Positions 19,693-30,304 of a stretch of 64,000 nucleotides of DNA are shown here, piece by piece. Both the position numbers and the translations under genes were made by a program. The DNA is from an uncultured SAR116 cluster alpha proteobacterium (GTDB lineage Bacteria > Pseudomonadota > Alphaproteobacteria > Puniceispirillales > Puniceispirillaceae): NCBI GenBank assembly GCA_902523435.1, contig CABYZM010000003.1:29291-93290 (forward strand), given 5' to 3'. The notes below the pieces were generated by a model, which saw only the letters and a list, made by a program, of their open reading frames with translations, was not told the DNA's origin and made no database searches. The stretch's first letter is position 1; the number at the start of each line of letters is the position of its first letter.

Positions 19693-20726
19693 TGCGAGTT
19701 GAATCAGAATATTCAGCAAAACCAGTTGTGCTGTCGATTCTGTTTCATCTGTGTGTGGTGACAGCAACAATGATTGGCTGGCCTTTTCTGATGAAGCCGG
19801 CGCCAACTGCTCAGCCATTGGTAATTATAGATGTTGTTAAACTTGCGCCGGACACCAATCTGACTGCACAGTCAGGTAAAGCAAAGGCCAGTCCAGAACC
19901 TGAACAAGAAGCGACACGCCGTAAACCGCCGCCTCCACCTCCGCCTCCGCCTCCGCCCACTCCACCATCACTAGCAACTGATAATGTGGCTTCAGCCACG
20001 CCCGCGCCAAAGCCAATATCTCAGACTGCTGAAATTTTGCCTGAAACACCAGAGGCCAAGCCAAAGCCTATTCTTAAGCCTGTTGCTGCTCCAAAACCCA
20101 AGCCGAAATCCAAGATAGCTGATCAATCAAAAACAGTAAGTATAAAAACGCCCATGTCACGACCGAAACGGCCGAAGCCATCAAAGCAAAAACAAGCATC
20201 AGAATTAGCAAAGCAGCTCAATAAGCTTGCTAATAAAAGTCAGCAAAGACAAAAAGCTGATGCGATGAATGGCGTGTTGCAGAATTTGGCAGACGCTCAG
20301 CTGGCAAGAGAGGATCAGAAGACACAGAAGGCGATTGCAAAGCAGGACAGAACCTCGATTGCACAATCTTTGACTGATGCCATTGGCGAAGCCGTCAGAG
20401 CTCCGCAGACTTCATCGATTGCACCGCTTGGGCTGTCAGAGCTAGATCGGTTGCGGTCGCATATCTCTAGTTGTTGGCAGCCGCCTATCGGAGCGAAAGG
20501 GGCGGAACAGCTAAAAGTTGACATTCGAGTAAAGCTTGAAAAAGACGGTTCTGTGAAACAGGCAGAGATTGCGGACCGGCAACGCTATGGGTCTGATGTA
20601 TTGTACCGTGCAGCAGCAAATTCGGCTCGGCGGGCTGTACTAGATTGCCAGCCTTTGCCTTTGCCGCCGGAAAAATACCAATTTTGGAAAGAATTCATCT
20701 TTGGTTTTGATCCAAAATTTATGTGA
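19692..20726 (+). CDS. tolA: TolA/TonB-C-terminal protein of the Tol-Pal system
   Basis: N-terminal TM, Pro/Lys-rich linker, TonB-like C-terminus (SCWQPPIGAKGAEQLKVDIRVKLEKDGSVKQAEI); between tolR and tolB. Confidence 0.85.
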   Translation: MRVESEYSAKPVVLSILFHLCVVTATMIGWPFLMKPAPTAQPLVIIDVVKLAPDTNLTAQSGKAKASPEPEQEATRRKPPPPPPPPPPPTPPSLATDNVASATPAPKPISQTAEILPETPEAKPKPILKPVAAPKPKPKSKIADQSKTVSIKTPMSRPKRPKPSKQKQASELAKQLNKLANKSQQRQKADAMNGVLQNLADAQLAREDQKTQKAIAKQDRTSIAQSLTDAIGEAVRAPQTSSIAPLGLSELDRLRSHISSCWQPPIGAKGAEQLKVDIRVKLEKDGSVKQAEIADRQRYGSDVLYRAAANSARRAVLDCQPLPLPPEKYQFWKEFIFGFDPKFM

Positions 20727-20782
20727 TGTTAACAATGTGCGACAATAATTGATTAACTGAGTGATCTTAAGGTGAGGCAGAG

Positions 20783-22141
20783 ATGGTATTTGATGTGCTG
20801 AGGCAAAAAATAGGTTGGCTGTTCAGCTTGTCATCGGCATGGATGCTAATTTGTGGATTGTTTGCTGTCCCTGCCTTTTCGCAGACATTGCGGCTGGACA
20901 TCACCGAAGGGCAGATTGCCCCTATACCGGTCGCGGTGGCTGATTTCACTGGGCTTGATGGTACGCCCTCAAATGTTGGCAGGCAGATTTCGCAGGTGAT
21001 AGCAGATGATTTGGTAAGTTCGGGCCTTTTCACCGCAATTGATTCGGCTGCATTCATTGCTCCACCAACATCACCGTCTCTGCGTCCGAACTTTTCAAAT
21101 TGGACTCCTTTAGGGGCCAAGGGTCTTGTTGTGGGTTCAGCTTTTGTTGATAGTGACGGGCTGCTGCAGGTTGAGTTTGCTTTGTGGGATGTGGTCTCGC
21201 AACGCCGCATTACTGAGGGGGGTGGGTCAGCTGAACAGGCTGGTGTTAGACGGATTGCGCACCAGATTGCAGACTTTGTGTATGAAGAATTCACAGGTGA
21301 CACTGCCTACTTTGATACCCAGATTGTGTATGTTTCTGAGTCAGGACCAGCGTCCCGCAGGCTCAAGCGATTAGCCATAATGGATCAGGACGGGCATAAT
21401 CATCGGTTTCTGACATCAGGTCTTGACCTTGTGTTAACACCGCGTTTTTCGCCTACAGCGCATGAAATAGCTTATCTTAATTATTTCAATGACGAGCCTA
21501 ATGTTTATCTCCTTGATGTAGCCTCTGGGCGAACGGAAAGGTTGGGCAGCTTTCCTGGCATGACCTTTGCCCCGCGGTTCGGACCAGATGGCAATAAGCT
21601 TATCATGAGTTTGGCTGAAGACGGCCGGACAGATATTTTTGAGATGGATCTGCGCACACAAACCATAACACAACTGACTCAGTCCGCGTCTATTGATACG
21701 TCGCCATCTTATTCGCCGGACGGTAACTTGATAGTCTTTAATTCAGATCGTGGAGGCACCCAACAGCTTTACATCATGCGCAGAGATGGCACAAAGGTAG
21801 AGCGGATTAGCTTTGGTGAGGGTCGTTACGCCACACCAGTCTGGTCACCAAGGGGAGATATAATCGCTTTCACAAAGATTTATAAAGGTGAGTTCTACAT
21901 TGGTGTTATGAATGTTGATGGGTCAGGTGAGCGGCTTCTGGCAAAGGGCTTTCTGGTCGAAGCGCCGACATGGGCTCCTAACGGCCGAGTGCTAAAGTAT
22001 TTCAAGCAGAATCCCACGGCAGAAGATGGAACTGGTGGTGAGACTTATATTTACCGGGTGGATATTACGGGCTTTAATGAGCAACGTGTAGTCACTCCAT
22101 CTTTTGCGAGTGACCCTGCCTGGTCACCATTATTACAGTAA
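20783..22141 (+). CDS. tolB: Tol-Pal system beta-propeller protein TolB
   Basis: WD40-like repeats ([61 protein letters not shown]). Confidence 0.95.
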   Translation: MVFDVLRQKIGWLFSLSSAWMLICGLFAVPAFSQTLRLDITEGQIAPIPVAVADFTGLDGTPSNVGRQISQVIADDLVSSGLFTAIDSAAFIAPPTSPSLRPNFSNWTPLGAKGLVVGSAFVDSDGLLQVEFALWDVVSQRRITEGGGSAEQAGVRRIAHQIADFVYEEFTGDTAYFDTQIVYVSESGPASRRLKRLAIMDQDGHNHRFLTSGLDLVLTPRFSPTAHEIAYLNYFNDEPNVYLLDVASGRTERLGSFPGMTFAPRFGPDGNKLIMSLAEDGRTDIFEMDLRTQTITQLTQSASIDTSPSYSPDGNLIVFNSDRGGTQQLYIMRRDGTKVERISFGEGRYATPVWSPRGDIIAFTKIYKGEFYIGVMNVDGSGERLLAKGFLVEAPTWAPNGRVLKYFKQNPTAEDGTGGETYIYRVDITGFNEQRVVTPSFASDPAWSPLLQ

Positions 22142-22366
22142 TCCCAAGTTGTGGATGAAAATTGCGTCTAAGCGAGATTGTTAAATAGTTTTTGGTTGAT
22201 TTTAACCGCATGATATGTTTTGAGTAAGGTCTAGATACATTGCCATAACGCACATCCGAACTTTATTCGGCGGTTTCCAGACCGATGGTGCGTGAATTTT
22301 ATTGGGAAGTGAAAAACTGAAATTGCCATCGCTACCAGGTGGATCGACCAGTTGGAGGTCAGAAAA

Positions 22367-22909
22367 ATGATAAAACGTTTATTTACTTTGTTGACAGCAA
22401 CCGCATTTCTAGCGGCTTGTGAGACAGCTTCGACAACAACTGGAGACGTAACTAGTTCAGCTCAAAGCTCATCCACTAATGCCTCAACGACAGCATCTAG
22501 CTCATCAAGCTCTTCTTCTTCTGCCTCTTCTTCAAGTTCAGGGGAAACTGCAACCGCAAGTGTTAAGAGCGAGTTTGCAAAAGTAGGAACTACAGTTCTT
22601 TTTGACTTTGATTCAGCGCAGCTTACCGACTATGCCCAGCGGGTTTTGGATCGCCAGGCGGCATTTATGAAAGCACGCCCAGAAACACGTGTCACGATTG
22701 GCGGTCATGCTGATGAAAGAGGAACACGTGAATATAATTTGGCTTTGGGTGAGCGTCGTGCATCATCTGCACGCGACTATCTTGTCACAAAAGGTGTTAA
22801 TGCCGCTCGTATTCGAATTATTTCATATGGCAAGGAACGTCCGGCAAGTGTTGGGTCAACCGAGGCAGCGTGGCGTCTGAACCGGCGCGCACAAACTGTG
22901 CTTAATTAG
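22367..22909 (+). CDS. pal: Peptidoglycan-associated lipoprotein Pal
   Basis: Lipobox LAAC, Ser-rich linker, OmpA domain (TTVLFDFDSAQLTDYAQRVLD, IGGHADERGTREYNLALGERRA). ORF track start 22352 is TTG; ATG at 22367 preferred. Confidence 0.94.
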   Translation: MIKRLFTLLTATAFLAACETASTTTGDVTSSAQSSSTNASTTASSSSSSSSSASSSSSGETATASVKSEFAKVGTTVLFDFDSAQLTDYAQRVLDRQAAFMKARPETRVTIGGHADERGTREYNLALGERRASSARDYLVTKGVNAARIRIISYGKERPASVGSTEAAWRLNRRAQTVLN

Positions 22910-22945
22910 GGCAAGGCCTTTTTAAAATAATGACCAAATTTTAAG

Positions 22946-22982
22946 GGCTTTGTTCTATATTTCGGGACAAAGCCTTTTTTTG
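22946..22982 (+). terminator. Rho-independent terminator after pal
   Basis: Perfect stem ggctttgt (22946-22953)/acaaagcc (22967-22974) followed by seven T. Confidence 0.88.
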
Positions 22983-23087
22983 AGGTGTTTTTTCACAAAA
23001 ACTTTGACGCCTCATTAGCGCCATTAATCTAACACAAATACGTAAAACTTTTAGAGTAATAAGCATTAAAATGTTCAGAGATTAGCC

Positions 23088-24218
23088 ATGAGAAAATCGT
23101 CCATTTCAGGGGTCACTCTGGTCCTGCTATCGAATACTTTAATCTTTGGGTTTTTGAGTCTTCCATTGCTAGCCCAGGATGGAGGGCGAACGCAAACTGG
23201 TTCATCTGATTTGTCTGCCTTGGTGGCCCGACAGCAATTACGCATGGATACGCTTGAAAGTAGTTTGAAAGATATTCGAGGAACCATTGAGGTGGAATTC
23301 CGTGATATTCGAGTTCAACTTGAACAATTGGCAGCGAGCGCATTAGCTGAACAATCTGAAACCTCGGTTGATGTGAAACAATTTCAGTCTGAAATGACTC
23401 GTTTTGGAGATGCGATCGAAATTTTGAATCAGCGGATCAGCCGAACATTAGAACTAACCTCAGATGTGGAATTTCGCGTCCTACGTCTAGAAAAGAGGAT
23501 GCAGACGCTGATGTCACTCTCTGGCGATGGTTTGACAGAACAGCTTGCCCAGCAGGATGTAACAGCGGCATCACAGCCGCCAGCAGTCAGTATGGGCCGG
23601 GATGCAGATACGGGCGAGACCGTTTGGAAAATTGAAGAAGACAAGCTTAATGCCCAGATGTCTGCTGAGAAAGAGACTGAACAAGTGGAGAGTGCTGAGA
23701 GTGTCGAGTTGAAACAGGAAATAGCCCCTGTGCAGACATTAACAGCCGGCACAAATGAAGAGCCAGAACAAGCTGAAACAGCAGATGATGCAAGGCCCGC
23801 GCCAACAGAGACTGAATATCTTCCCGATACCAGCCCGGAAGAGCAATATCGGTTTGCTCTCGCTCGTGCTCTGCAGAATGACCTTCAGACAGCTGAAAAT
23901 GCCTTTGTAGAATTTACTGCGCTACATCCTGAACATGAACGCGCCGTAGATGCATTGTTCTGGCAGGGACGAGTGCAGTTTATTCAAGGCCAGTATGAAA
24001 AAGCGGCGACGACTTTCTCAAAATTTAACTCGCTCTATTCCTCCGATCCTCGTATTGCTGACACCACACTGTGGATTGCTGAATCTGTAGCAAAGTTTGC
24101 TAATCCGGAACAGGCTTGTGCTATTTATGACAATCTCCTCCAGTTTGTTGATCAGCCGCCGGAAAGTTTTGTTTCCAGACTAGCAGAACTGTCAGCCAGT
24201 GTCGGTTGCCGCAGCTAA
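23088..24218 (+). CDS. cpoB: Tol-Pal system protein CpoB/YbgF
   Basis: Signal peptide, coiled coil, C-terminal TPR (EEQYRFALARALQNDLQTAENAFVEFTALHPEHERAVDALFWQGRVQFIQGQYEKAATTF); directly after pal. Confidence 0.85.
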   Translation: MRKSSISGVTLVLLSNTLIFGFLSLPLLAQDGGRTQTGSSDLSALVARQQLRMDTLESSLKDIRGTIEVEFRDIRVQLEQLAASALAEQSETSVDVKQFQSEMTRFGDAIEILNQRISRTLELTSDVEFRVLRLEKRMQTLMSLSGDGLTEQLAQQDVTAASQPPAVSMGRDADTGETVWKIEEDKLNAQMSAEKETEQVESAESVELKQEIAPVQTLTAGTNEEPEQAETADDARPAPTETEYLPDTSPEEQYRFALARALQNDLQTAENAFVEFTALHPEHERAVDALFWQGRVQFIQGQYEKAATTFSKFNSLYSSDPRIADTTLWIAESVAKFANPEQACAIYDNLLQFVDQPPESFVSRLAELSASVGCRS

Positions 24219-25551
24219 AATCAGTCTGACCAATCATCTTGATGACTTGCGCCAGTCAGACCTTTGGATGGAGGGGTATTCTGGCGTACTTGTCGCAGTC
24301 TCAGGCGGGCCGGATAGTTTGGCCTTGGCGCTTGTGGCCGCCGAAATCTGTGTTGAAAAAAAGATAAATTTTGAAGCTGTTGTGGTTGATCATGGCTTGC
24401 GCTCTGAGGCAACAGGAGAAGCAAGCCAAGTAGTTGAGACACTTAAAAGCCGAGGTATTCGCAGTTGTTGTTTGCGCATAACTACCCCTCCGCCATCATC
24501 TGGTAAGCAAGCCTGGGCTCGTGAGCAACGCATGCAACTGTTATGTGACTATGCTCGTCAGACCGCTTCGGCTGTGCTGTTTGCCCATCACTATGATGAC
24601 CAGGCTGAAACAGTGGCGATGCGTCTTGCACGTGGCTCTGGTGTTATGGGCCTGTCGGCAATCGCTGCTGTCCGCATTTATCAGGGAGTGTTGTTCGTTC
24701 GGCCATTTTTGAGTCTGCGCAAATTAGACCTCATTGCCGTTTGTAAAGCTTATAAAGCTAAATATATTACCGACCCATCAAATACAGACCAGGCCTTCGA
24801 GCGGGCACGGGTCCGTGCTTGGCTGCAACAGCCAGATCAAAGGCGTTTACAGCAGCAATTGGTTCATTTGTCCAGTTTGTCTGCCCAACTTTCTGAGCGG
24901 CTGGCGGACGCTCTTGCCGAATGGTGTTCTAAACATATCGTTTTTACCTTGCGTTTACGCGCGCAGATTAACTTTGTAACTTTTTCAGAATTGAATGAAG
25001 CCAAACAGAATTTAATCCTGCGTCATTGTTTGTCAGTCATCGGAGGCCAGCCCTATTCTTTATCCGATAATAGATTGGACCAGACACGAATAAGGCTCGC
25101 AAATGGAACCAGATCAACAGCAGGAGATTGTCTCGTGCAGGGTAATGCTGAACGCATTACAATTATGGCTGAATTTGGTCGCATGCCTGAACCGGAACTG
25201 ACTGTTCAGGCGGGGCGGATTTATTGTTTTGATAAACGCTGGCTGATCCGGACAACAAAAGATGGTGTTATCCGGCGATTGGGGCCTGCAGGATGGGCCA
25301 AGCGCAGCCAGTCATCTAACTTTCAGTCTTTATCTGATTGGACTGCGCGGATGGGGGCGATGATTCCTGTGTTGCATGGTCTTGACGGAAGACGGTACTG
25401 CCCCCATTTCATACAGAGAAGTGTTTTTTATCCGGACTCTGCGTTCAATCCTGCACAACAAGACCCTTCACCAATAAGAACGTTTTGTGCAAGTTGTCTA
25501 CCTTTGGATGGGCCATGTGCAGTGATAAAAACAGACATTAATGACAGATAG
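24199..25551 (+). CDS. tilS: tRNA(Ile)-lysidine synthetase TilS
   Basis: VLVAVSGGPDSLALALVA P-loop, AHHYDDQAETVAMRLARGSG. Confidence 0.92.
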   Translation: MSVAAAKISLTNHLDDLRQSDLWMEGYSGVLVAVSGGPDSLALALVAAEICVEKKINFEAVVVDHGLRSEATGEASQVVETLKSRGIRSCCLRITTPPPSSGKQAWAREQRMQLLCDYARQTASAVLFAHHYDDQAETVAMRLARGSGVMGLSAIAAVRIYQGVLFVRPFLSLRKLDLIAVCKAYKAKYITDPSNTDQAFERARVRAWLQQPDQRRLQQQLVHLSSLSAQLSERLADALAEWCSKHIVFTLRLRAQINFVTFSELNEAKQNLILRHCLSVIGGQPYSLSDNRLDQTRIRLANGTRSTAGDCLVQGNAERITIMAEFGRMPEPELTVQAGRIYCFDKRWLIRTTKDGVIRRLGPAGWAKRSQSSNFQSLSDWTARMGAMIPVLHGLDGRRYCPHFIQRSVFYPDSAFNPAQQDPSPIRTFCASCLPLDGPCAVIKTDINDR

Positions 25552-25563
25552 AGGCAAAATCTT

Positions 25564-27501
25564 GTGAATAACCTTGGACGTAACATAGCAATATGGCTCA
25601 TCATTGGTGCCGCACTTATGGCATTATTCAATATGTTTCAGACTTCTGGGACGACACAGAGCTCTTCAAAGATCGCTTATACTGACTTCATCGCCCAGGC
25701 AAAAAGCGGCGGCATAACCGATGTGCTCATTGAAGGGAACAATCTGAAGGGACGCACACGCGAGAATTCAACAGTTGTCAGCTACAAGCCGGATGGGGCT
25801 GATGTGGTTGCCACTCTGGAGGGCTCAGATGTACGAATTGATGCTCGGCCTGATGAAAGTAATATGCCAGGATTCCTGTCTGTGCTAATTTCCTGGTTTC
25901 CTATGTTATTGTTTATTGGGGTATGGATTTTTTTCATGCGTCAGATGCAGGGCGGAGGACGCGGTGGTGCGATGGGCTTTGGCAAAAGTCGCGCAAAAAT
26001 GCTAACTGAACACCATGGTCGTGTGACTTTTGAAGATGTGGCTGGTATCGATGAGGCAAAAACAGAATTAGAAGAAGTAGTCGAGTTTTTGAAAGATCCA
26101 GGGAAATTCCAGCGTTTAGGTGGAAAAATTCCAAAGGGTGTGTTGCTTGTTGGCCCGCCAGGCACAGGTAAAACACTTTTGGCCCGTGCTATCGCTGGTG
26201 AGGCAAATGTTCCTTTCTTTACCATTTCTGGTTCTGATTTTGTGGAAATGTTTGTGGGTGTAGGGGCTAGCCGTGTGCGCGATATGTTTGAACAAGGCAA
26301 GAAAAATGCTCCTTGTATCATTTTTATTGATGAGATTGACGCGGTTGGACGTCACCGTGGAGCGGGCCTTGGCGGCGGGAATGACGAGCGAGAACAGACC
26401 CTGAACCAGATGTTAGTTGAAATGGATGGTTTTGAGGCTAACGAAGGCGTGATACTGATAGCCGCTACAAACCGCCCGGATGTTCTCGATCCTGCGTTGC
26501 TTAGACCAGGCCGGTTTGACCGCCAGGTTGTGGTACCGAACCCTGATGTGACGGGCCGCGAAAAAATTCTAAAAGTGCACATGCGCAAAACCCCATTGGC
26601 CAATGATGTTGAAGCTCGTATTATTGCCCGTGGCACTCCAGGTTTTTCAGGAGCCGATTTAGCAAATCTAGTAAACGAGGCAGCGTTACTTGCGGCTCGT
26701 AAAGGCCGACGTACTGTATCCATGGCTGAATTTGAGGAAGCTAAGGATAAAGTCATGATGGGCTCTGAGCGCCGTTCAATGGTGATGACAGACGACGAGA
26801 AAAAGCTGACTGCCTATCATGAAGCTGGTCACGCAGTTGTTGCATTGCATTCACCAGCTTCTGATCCAATCCACAAGGCTACAATTATTCCGCGTGGCCG
26901 GGCGCTTGGCATGGTTATGCGTTTGCCAGAAGGTGATCGAATATCCATGGCGGTAGATAAATTGCTGGCAGATCTGCGGGTGGCCTGTGGTGGCCGTATT
27001 GCTGAAGAGCTTATTTTTGGGGCGGAAAAAGTGACAACAGGCGCGTCATCAGATATACGTATGGCAACAGATGTCGCCCGACGTATGGTGACCGAATGGG
27101 GGATGTCTGACAAGTTGGGTTTTCTCGCTTATAGTGGTGATGAACAGGAAGTCTTCCTTGGCCGGTCAGTCACCCAACAAAAAAATGTATCCGAAAAAAC
27201 AGCCGATGTGATTGATTCTGAAGTCCGCCGAATTGTGGATACAGCCTACAAGGATGCCACCAAAATTCTGAAAGATAAAGGTGATGAGCTAGAACTTCTA
27301 GCGCAGGGGCTTCTGGAATATGAAACCTTGAATGGAGATGAAATCCGCATCATTGTTGAAGGCGGTACATTGTCTCGAAAAGATGAGACAGATGATGACA
27401 CGCCGGCCCCACGGGCAAAAAAAACGCGCTCTGGTCTGCCGACAGGCGGACGGGCACGCACGCGTCCTGACCCTGACACACCAGGATCCGAGCCTGTCTG
27501 A
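25564..27501 (+). CDS. ftsH: ATP-dependent zinc metalloprotease FtsH
   Basis: [42 protein letters not shown], zinc site HEAGH. Confidence 0.98.
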   Translation: MNNLGRNIAIWLIIGAALMALFNMFQTSGTTQSSSKIAYTDFIAQAKSGGITDVLIEGNNLKGRTRENSTVVSYKPDGADVVATLEGSDVRIDARPDESNMPGFLSVLISWFPMLLFIGVWIFFMRQMQGGGRGGAMGFGKSRAKMLTEHHGRVTFEDVAGIDEAKTELEEVVEFLKDPGKFQRLGGKIPKGVLLVGPPGTGKTLLARAIAGEANVPFFTISGSDFVEMFVGVGASRVRDMFEQGKKNAPCIIFIDEIDAVGRHRGAGLGGGNDEREQTLNQMLVEMDGFEANEGVILIAATNRPDVLDPALLRPGRFDRQVVVPNPDVTGREKILKVHMRKTPLANDVEARIIARGTPGFSGADLANLVNEAALLAARKGRRTVSMAEFEEAKDKVMMGSERRSMVMTDDEKKLTAYHEAGHAVVALHSPASDPIHKATIIPRGRALGMVMRLPEGDRISMAVDKLLADLRVACGGRIAEELIFGAEKVTTGASSDIRMATDVARRMVTEWGMSDKLGFLAYSGDEQEVFLGRSVTQQKNVSEKTADVIDSEVRRIVDTAYKDATKILKDKGDELELLAQGLLEYETLNGDEIRIIVEGGTLSRKDETDDDTPAPRAKKTRSGLPTGGRARTRPDPDTPGSEPV

Positions 27502-27510
27502 CAAACACAG

Positions 27511-28680
27511 ATGCAGCTGCATACCTCTAACAACAAACAGGCGGGGCTCGTTTTTATCAGCCCCGCTTCTTTTGCTAGCAACTGGTCTGCTGCACAGAGT
27601 TTATGGCTTCGTCCTGTGGGGATTGCACCTTTTAACGCGTTGCGTGCTGTTCTTGATGCCGATTCTGCATTGCCGCTGGCAGGTGGGCCTTATGGGTTTA
27701 CCCATCTCGATCTGGTCACTGGTGAGAAGTCAGCTGGGTATAAGGCTGCACGTGTCAGTATCGCAGAGGCCCGGCAAATAACAAAAGATGAAGCCGCAGG
27801 CCAGCTGGCTGCGATTACCGGCCCGCGTCAAGCGTTTGCCGGTCTGCCAATGGACAGGGTTCAGGTGATGGGCATCGTGAATGTCACGCCAGACAGTTTT
27901 TCAGATGGCGGCCGATTTTTTGATACAGAGGACGCGATTGCCCATGGCCGTGGCATGGCTGTAGACGGGGCAACCCTGTTGGATGTAGGTGGGGAAAGCA
28001 CTCGCCCCGGGGCAGAACCTATTTCAACAGAGGAAGAGCTGGCCCGCATTACTCCTGTTATCAGTGCACTGGCCAAAGACGGGCATCTGGTCTCTGCTGA
28101 TACTCGTCATAGCGCGGTGATGGGCCCTGCCCTGGCTGCGGGTGCGTGTATCATCAACAATGTTTCCGGCTTCACTGATGAAGGTGCGGCAGAGGTAATG
28201 GGACAGACTTACCTCTCAGCTCCAACCAACAGTTTTGCGATCACTATGCATATGCAAGGCACCCCCCAAACGATGCAGGATGACCCTAAATATGGCTTCG
28301 CTCCAATAGAGGTGTTTGACGTGCTGGCGCGCCATGTTGATCGACTGGTTGCTGCTGGTCTGCCCCGATCCCATATCGCGGTTGACCCAGGCTTTGGCTT
28401 TGGCAAAACACCTGCCCATAATGCAGAAATGATTAGCTGGACCAGCTTGTTTCACGGATTGGATGTGCCAGTACTATTTGGCTTTTCGCGCAAATCCTCA
28501 ATCCCCAAACTGGCCGCTTCAGGTGGGTATGACGGGGGCTATGGGGCGTCATCTGATGAACGGCTGGGTGGTAGCCTGGCCCTCACCCTTGCCGCCACTG
28601 CACAGGGCGCACAGATCATCCGCACCCATGATGTGGCGGATACAGTTCAGGCGGTGTCGGTGCAAAAGGGGTTGATCTAG
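27511..28680 (+). CDS. folP: Dihydropteroate synthase with N-terminal extension
   Basis: VMGIVNVTPDSFSDGGRFFDTEDAIAHGRGMAVDGATLLDVGGESTRPGAEP; about 115 residues precede the catalytic core. Confidence 0.93.
   Translation: MQLHTSNNKQAGLVFISPASFASNWSAAQSLWLRPVGIAPFNALRAVLDADSALPLAGGPYGFTHLDLVTGEKSAGYKAARVSIAEARQITKDEAAGQLAAITGPRQAFAGLPMDRVQVMGIVNVTPDSFSDGGRFFDTEDAIAHGRGMAVDGATLLDVGGESTRPGAEPISTEEELARITPVISALAKDGHLVSADTRHSAVMGPALAAGACIINNVSGFTDEGAAEVMGQTYLSAPTNSFAITMHMQGTPQTMQDDPKYGFAPIEVFDVLARHVDRLVAAGLPRSHIAVDPGFGFGKTPAHNAEMISWTSLFHGLDVPVLFGFSRKSSIPKLAASGGYDGGYGASSDERLGGSLALTLAATAQGAQIIRTHDVADTVQAVSVQKGLI
27541..27575 (+). terminator. Terminator-like hairpin inside 5' end of folP
   Basis: gcggggct (27541-27548)/agccccgc (27559-27566) followed by ttctttt, 40 nt after the ftsH stop. 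Confidence 0.5.
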
Positions 28681-28817
28681 GGTCTCTTCTTGGTAGTTAT
28701 AAAGTAGTTTATTCTTCTCATCCTCAATTTCTGGACAGGTGGCCTTAGTCCAGCCTATAGTCAGCACCAGTGTGAATAGTAAAATAGACAGTTCAGAAGA
28801 GAAGGACAGCTAAACCT

Positions 28818-30167
28818 ATGGCAGGGATTTTTGGCACAGATGGGGTGCGCGCACGTATCAATACTGGCTCGATGCGGGCAGAGTCTGTGGTCAGGCTGGC
28901 ACTGGCAGCAGGCCGCTGGTTTGCGGATAAAACAGCAGATGACGGACGGATGACTCGCCCAATGGTAGTGATTGGCAAAGATACCCGATTGTCTGGCTAT
29001 ATGCTGGAATCTGCCCTGGTGGCTGGCTTTACTTCTATTGGGATTAACTGCCGCCTACTTGGCCCTGTGCCAACTGCGGCTGTGTCTTATCTGACCCACT
29101 CACTGAGGGCAGATTTTGGGGTGATGATTTCTGCCTCACACAACCCGCATCACGATAACGGGATAAAGCTCTTTGGACCAGATGGCTATAAACTGGATGA
29201 TGCAATTGAAGAAGACATTTCAGCCCTAATGCGCGGGTCTATCGCGCTGGCACCGCCAGATGGGCTGGGCCGGGCGCGCCGGATTGTAAATTCTGATCAG
29301 CGTTACATGGAATTTGCCAAAGCCACCTTTGATACCGCCCAGTCTCTGGCCGGGATGCGGATTGTGGTGGACTGTGCGCATGGGGCCGCATATCGCACCG
29401 CCCCTAATACGCTGGTTGAATTAGGGGCAGACATTCTGCCGTTGGGCGTTGCCCCTGACGGGCTAAATATCAATCTGAATTGTGGAGCAACCGAGCCATC
29501 AGGTATGGCGAAGGCTGTTGCGGAATCTGGGGCTGCACTAGGCATCTGTCTTGACGGGGATGCCGACAGGCTGATCCTGGCAGATGAGCAGGGGCAGATC
29601 CGTGATGGTGATCAAATTCTGGCTACGCTAGCGCTGGACGCAGCAGAACAGGGCACACTTCACGGGCCAGTTATTGGCACTGTGATGAGCAATCTGGGCC
29701 TGGAGACGGTGCTCGCTAAGCATAATATAGGTTTTGAAAGGGCAGCGGTGGGGGACCGCTATATCTCCGAACGTATGGTCAAAACAGGCAGCAACTTGGG
29801 AGGGGAGCCATCCGGTCATGTTTTGCTACCCCAGCTGAGCCGGACCGGTGATGGGCTAATTGCGGCTCTACAAATCTTATCGATTATCTGTCGCACGGGA
29901 AAGCCCGCCTCTGAGCTGTTGTCCTGCTTTACCCCAATACCGCAAAGACTGGTTAACCTAAGAGATATAGACAAGGCTGTTCTGAGCGACAAGCGGGTCA
30001 CAGCGCAGGTCGCTGCAGTTGAGGCAGAGCTGGGCGGTCAAGGGCGCGTGCTGCTGCGCCCATCGGGCACAGAACCGCTTATCCGTGTGATGGTGGAAGC
30101 GGTTGATAAAGCTCGCCTCAATGCCGCCATGGACAAGCTGGTCACTGTGCTGAAAGCGGCCTCTTAG
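28818..30167 (+). CDS. glmM: Phosphoglucosamine mutase
   Basis: FGTDGVRARIN, MISASHNPHHDNGIKLFGPDG, LDGDADRLILAD, RPSGTEPLIRVMVE. Confidence 0.97.
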   Translation: MAGIFGTDGVRARINTGSMRAESVVRLALAAGRWFADKTADDGRMTRPMVVIGKDTRLSGYMLESALVAGFTSIGINCRLLGPVPTAAVSYLTHSLRADFGVMISASHNPHHDNGIKLFGPDGYKLDDAIEEDISALMRGSIALAPPDGLGRARRIVNSDQRYMEFAKATFDTAQSLAGMRIVVDCAHGAAYRTAPNTLVELGADILPLGVAPDGLNINLNCGATEPSGMAKAVAESGAALGICLDGDADRLILADEQGQIRDGDQILATLALDAAEQGTLHGPVIGTVMSNLGLETVLAKHNIGFERAAVGDRYISERMVKTGSNLGGEPSGHVLLPQLSRTGDGLIAALQILSIICRTGKPASELLSCFTPIPQRLVNLRDIDKAVLSDKRVTAQVAAVEAELGGQGRVLLRPSGTEPLIRVMVEAVDKARLNAAMDKLVTVLKAAS

Positions 30168-30201
30168 GAGTAGGGGTGGCCCGCCATCTATACCTTTTCC
30201 T

Positions 30202-30250
30202 ACATTTTCTTATGTCGTGTTCTTGACATTTTATGTCGGCTCATTATTTT
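30202..30250 (+). promoter_or_regulatory. Candidate serC promoter overlapped by two inverted repeats
   Basis: TTGACA (30223-30228), 16-nt spacer, TATTTT (30245-30250); inverted repeat gacat-ttt-atgtc across the -35 and a second acat-N6-atgt copy upstream, with ttatgtcg at 30210-30217 and 30231-30238. Confidence 0.5.
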
Positions 30251-30262
30251 CTAACTCGGGTC

Positions 30263-30282
30263 GCTGTCTCCCAACGGACAGT
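30263..30282 (+). promoter_or_regulatory. Leader hairpin upstream of serC (possible serC-leader-type element)
   Basis: gctgtctcccaacggacagt folds into a 6-7 bp stem about 20 nt before the serC ATG (30305). Confidence 0.35.
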
Positions 30283-30304
30283 CACATTTTGATAGAGGTT
30301 CGCC

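Noticed and set aside
25428-25631. 67-aa minus-strand ORF across the tilS-ftsH junction
   Set aside because: Antisense to both genes with no conserved motif.
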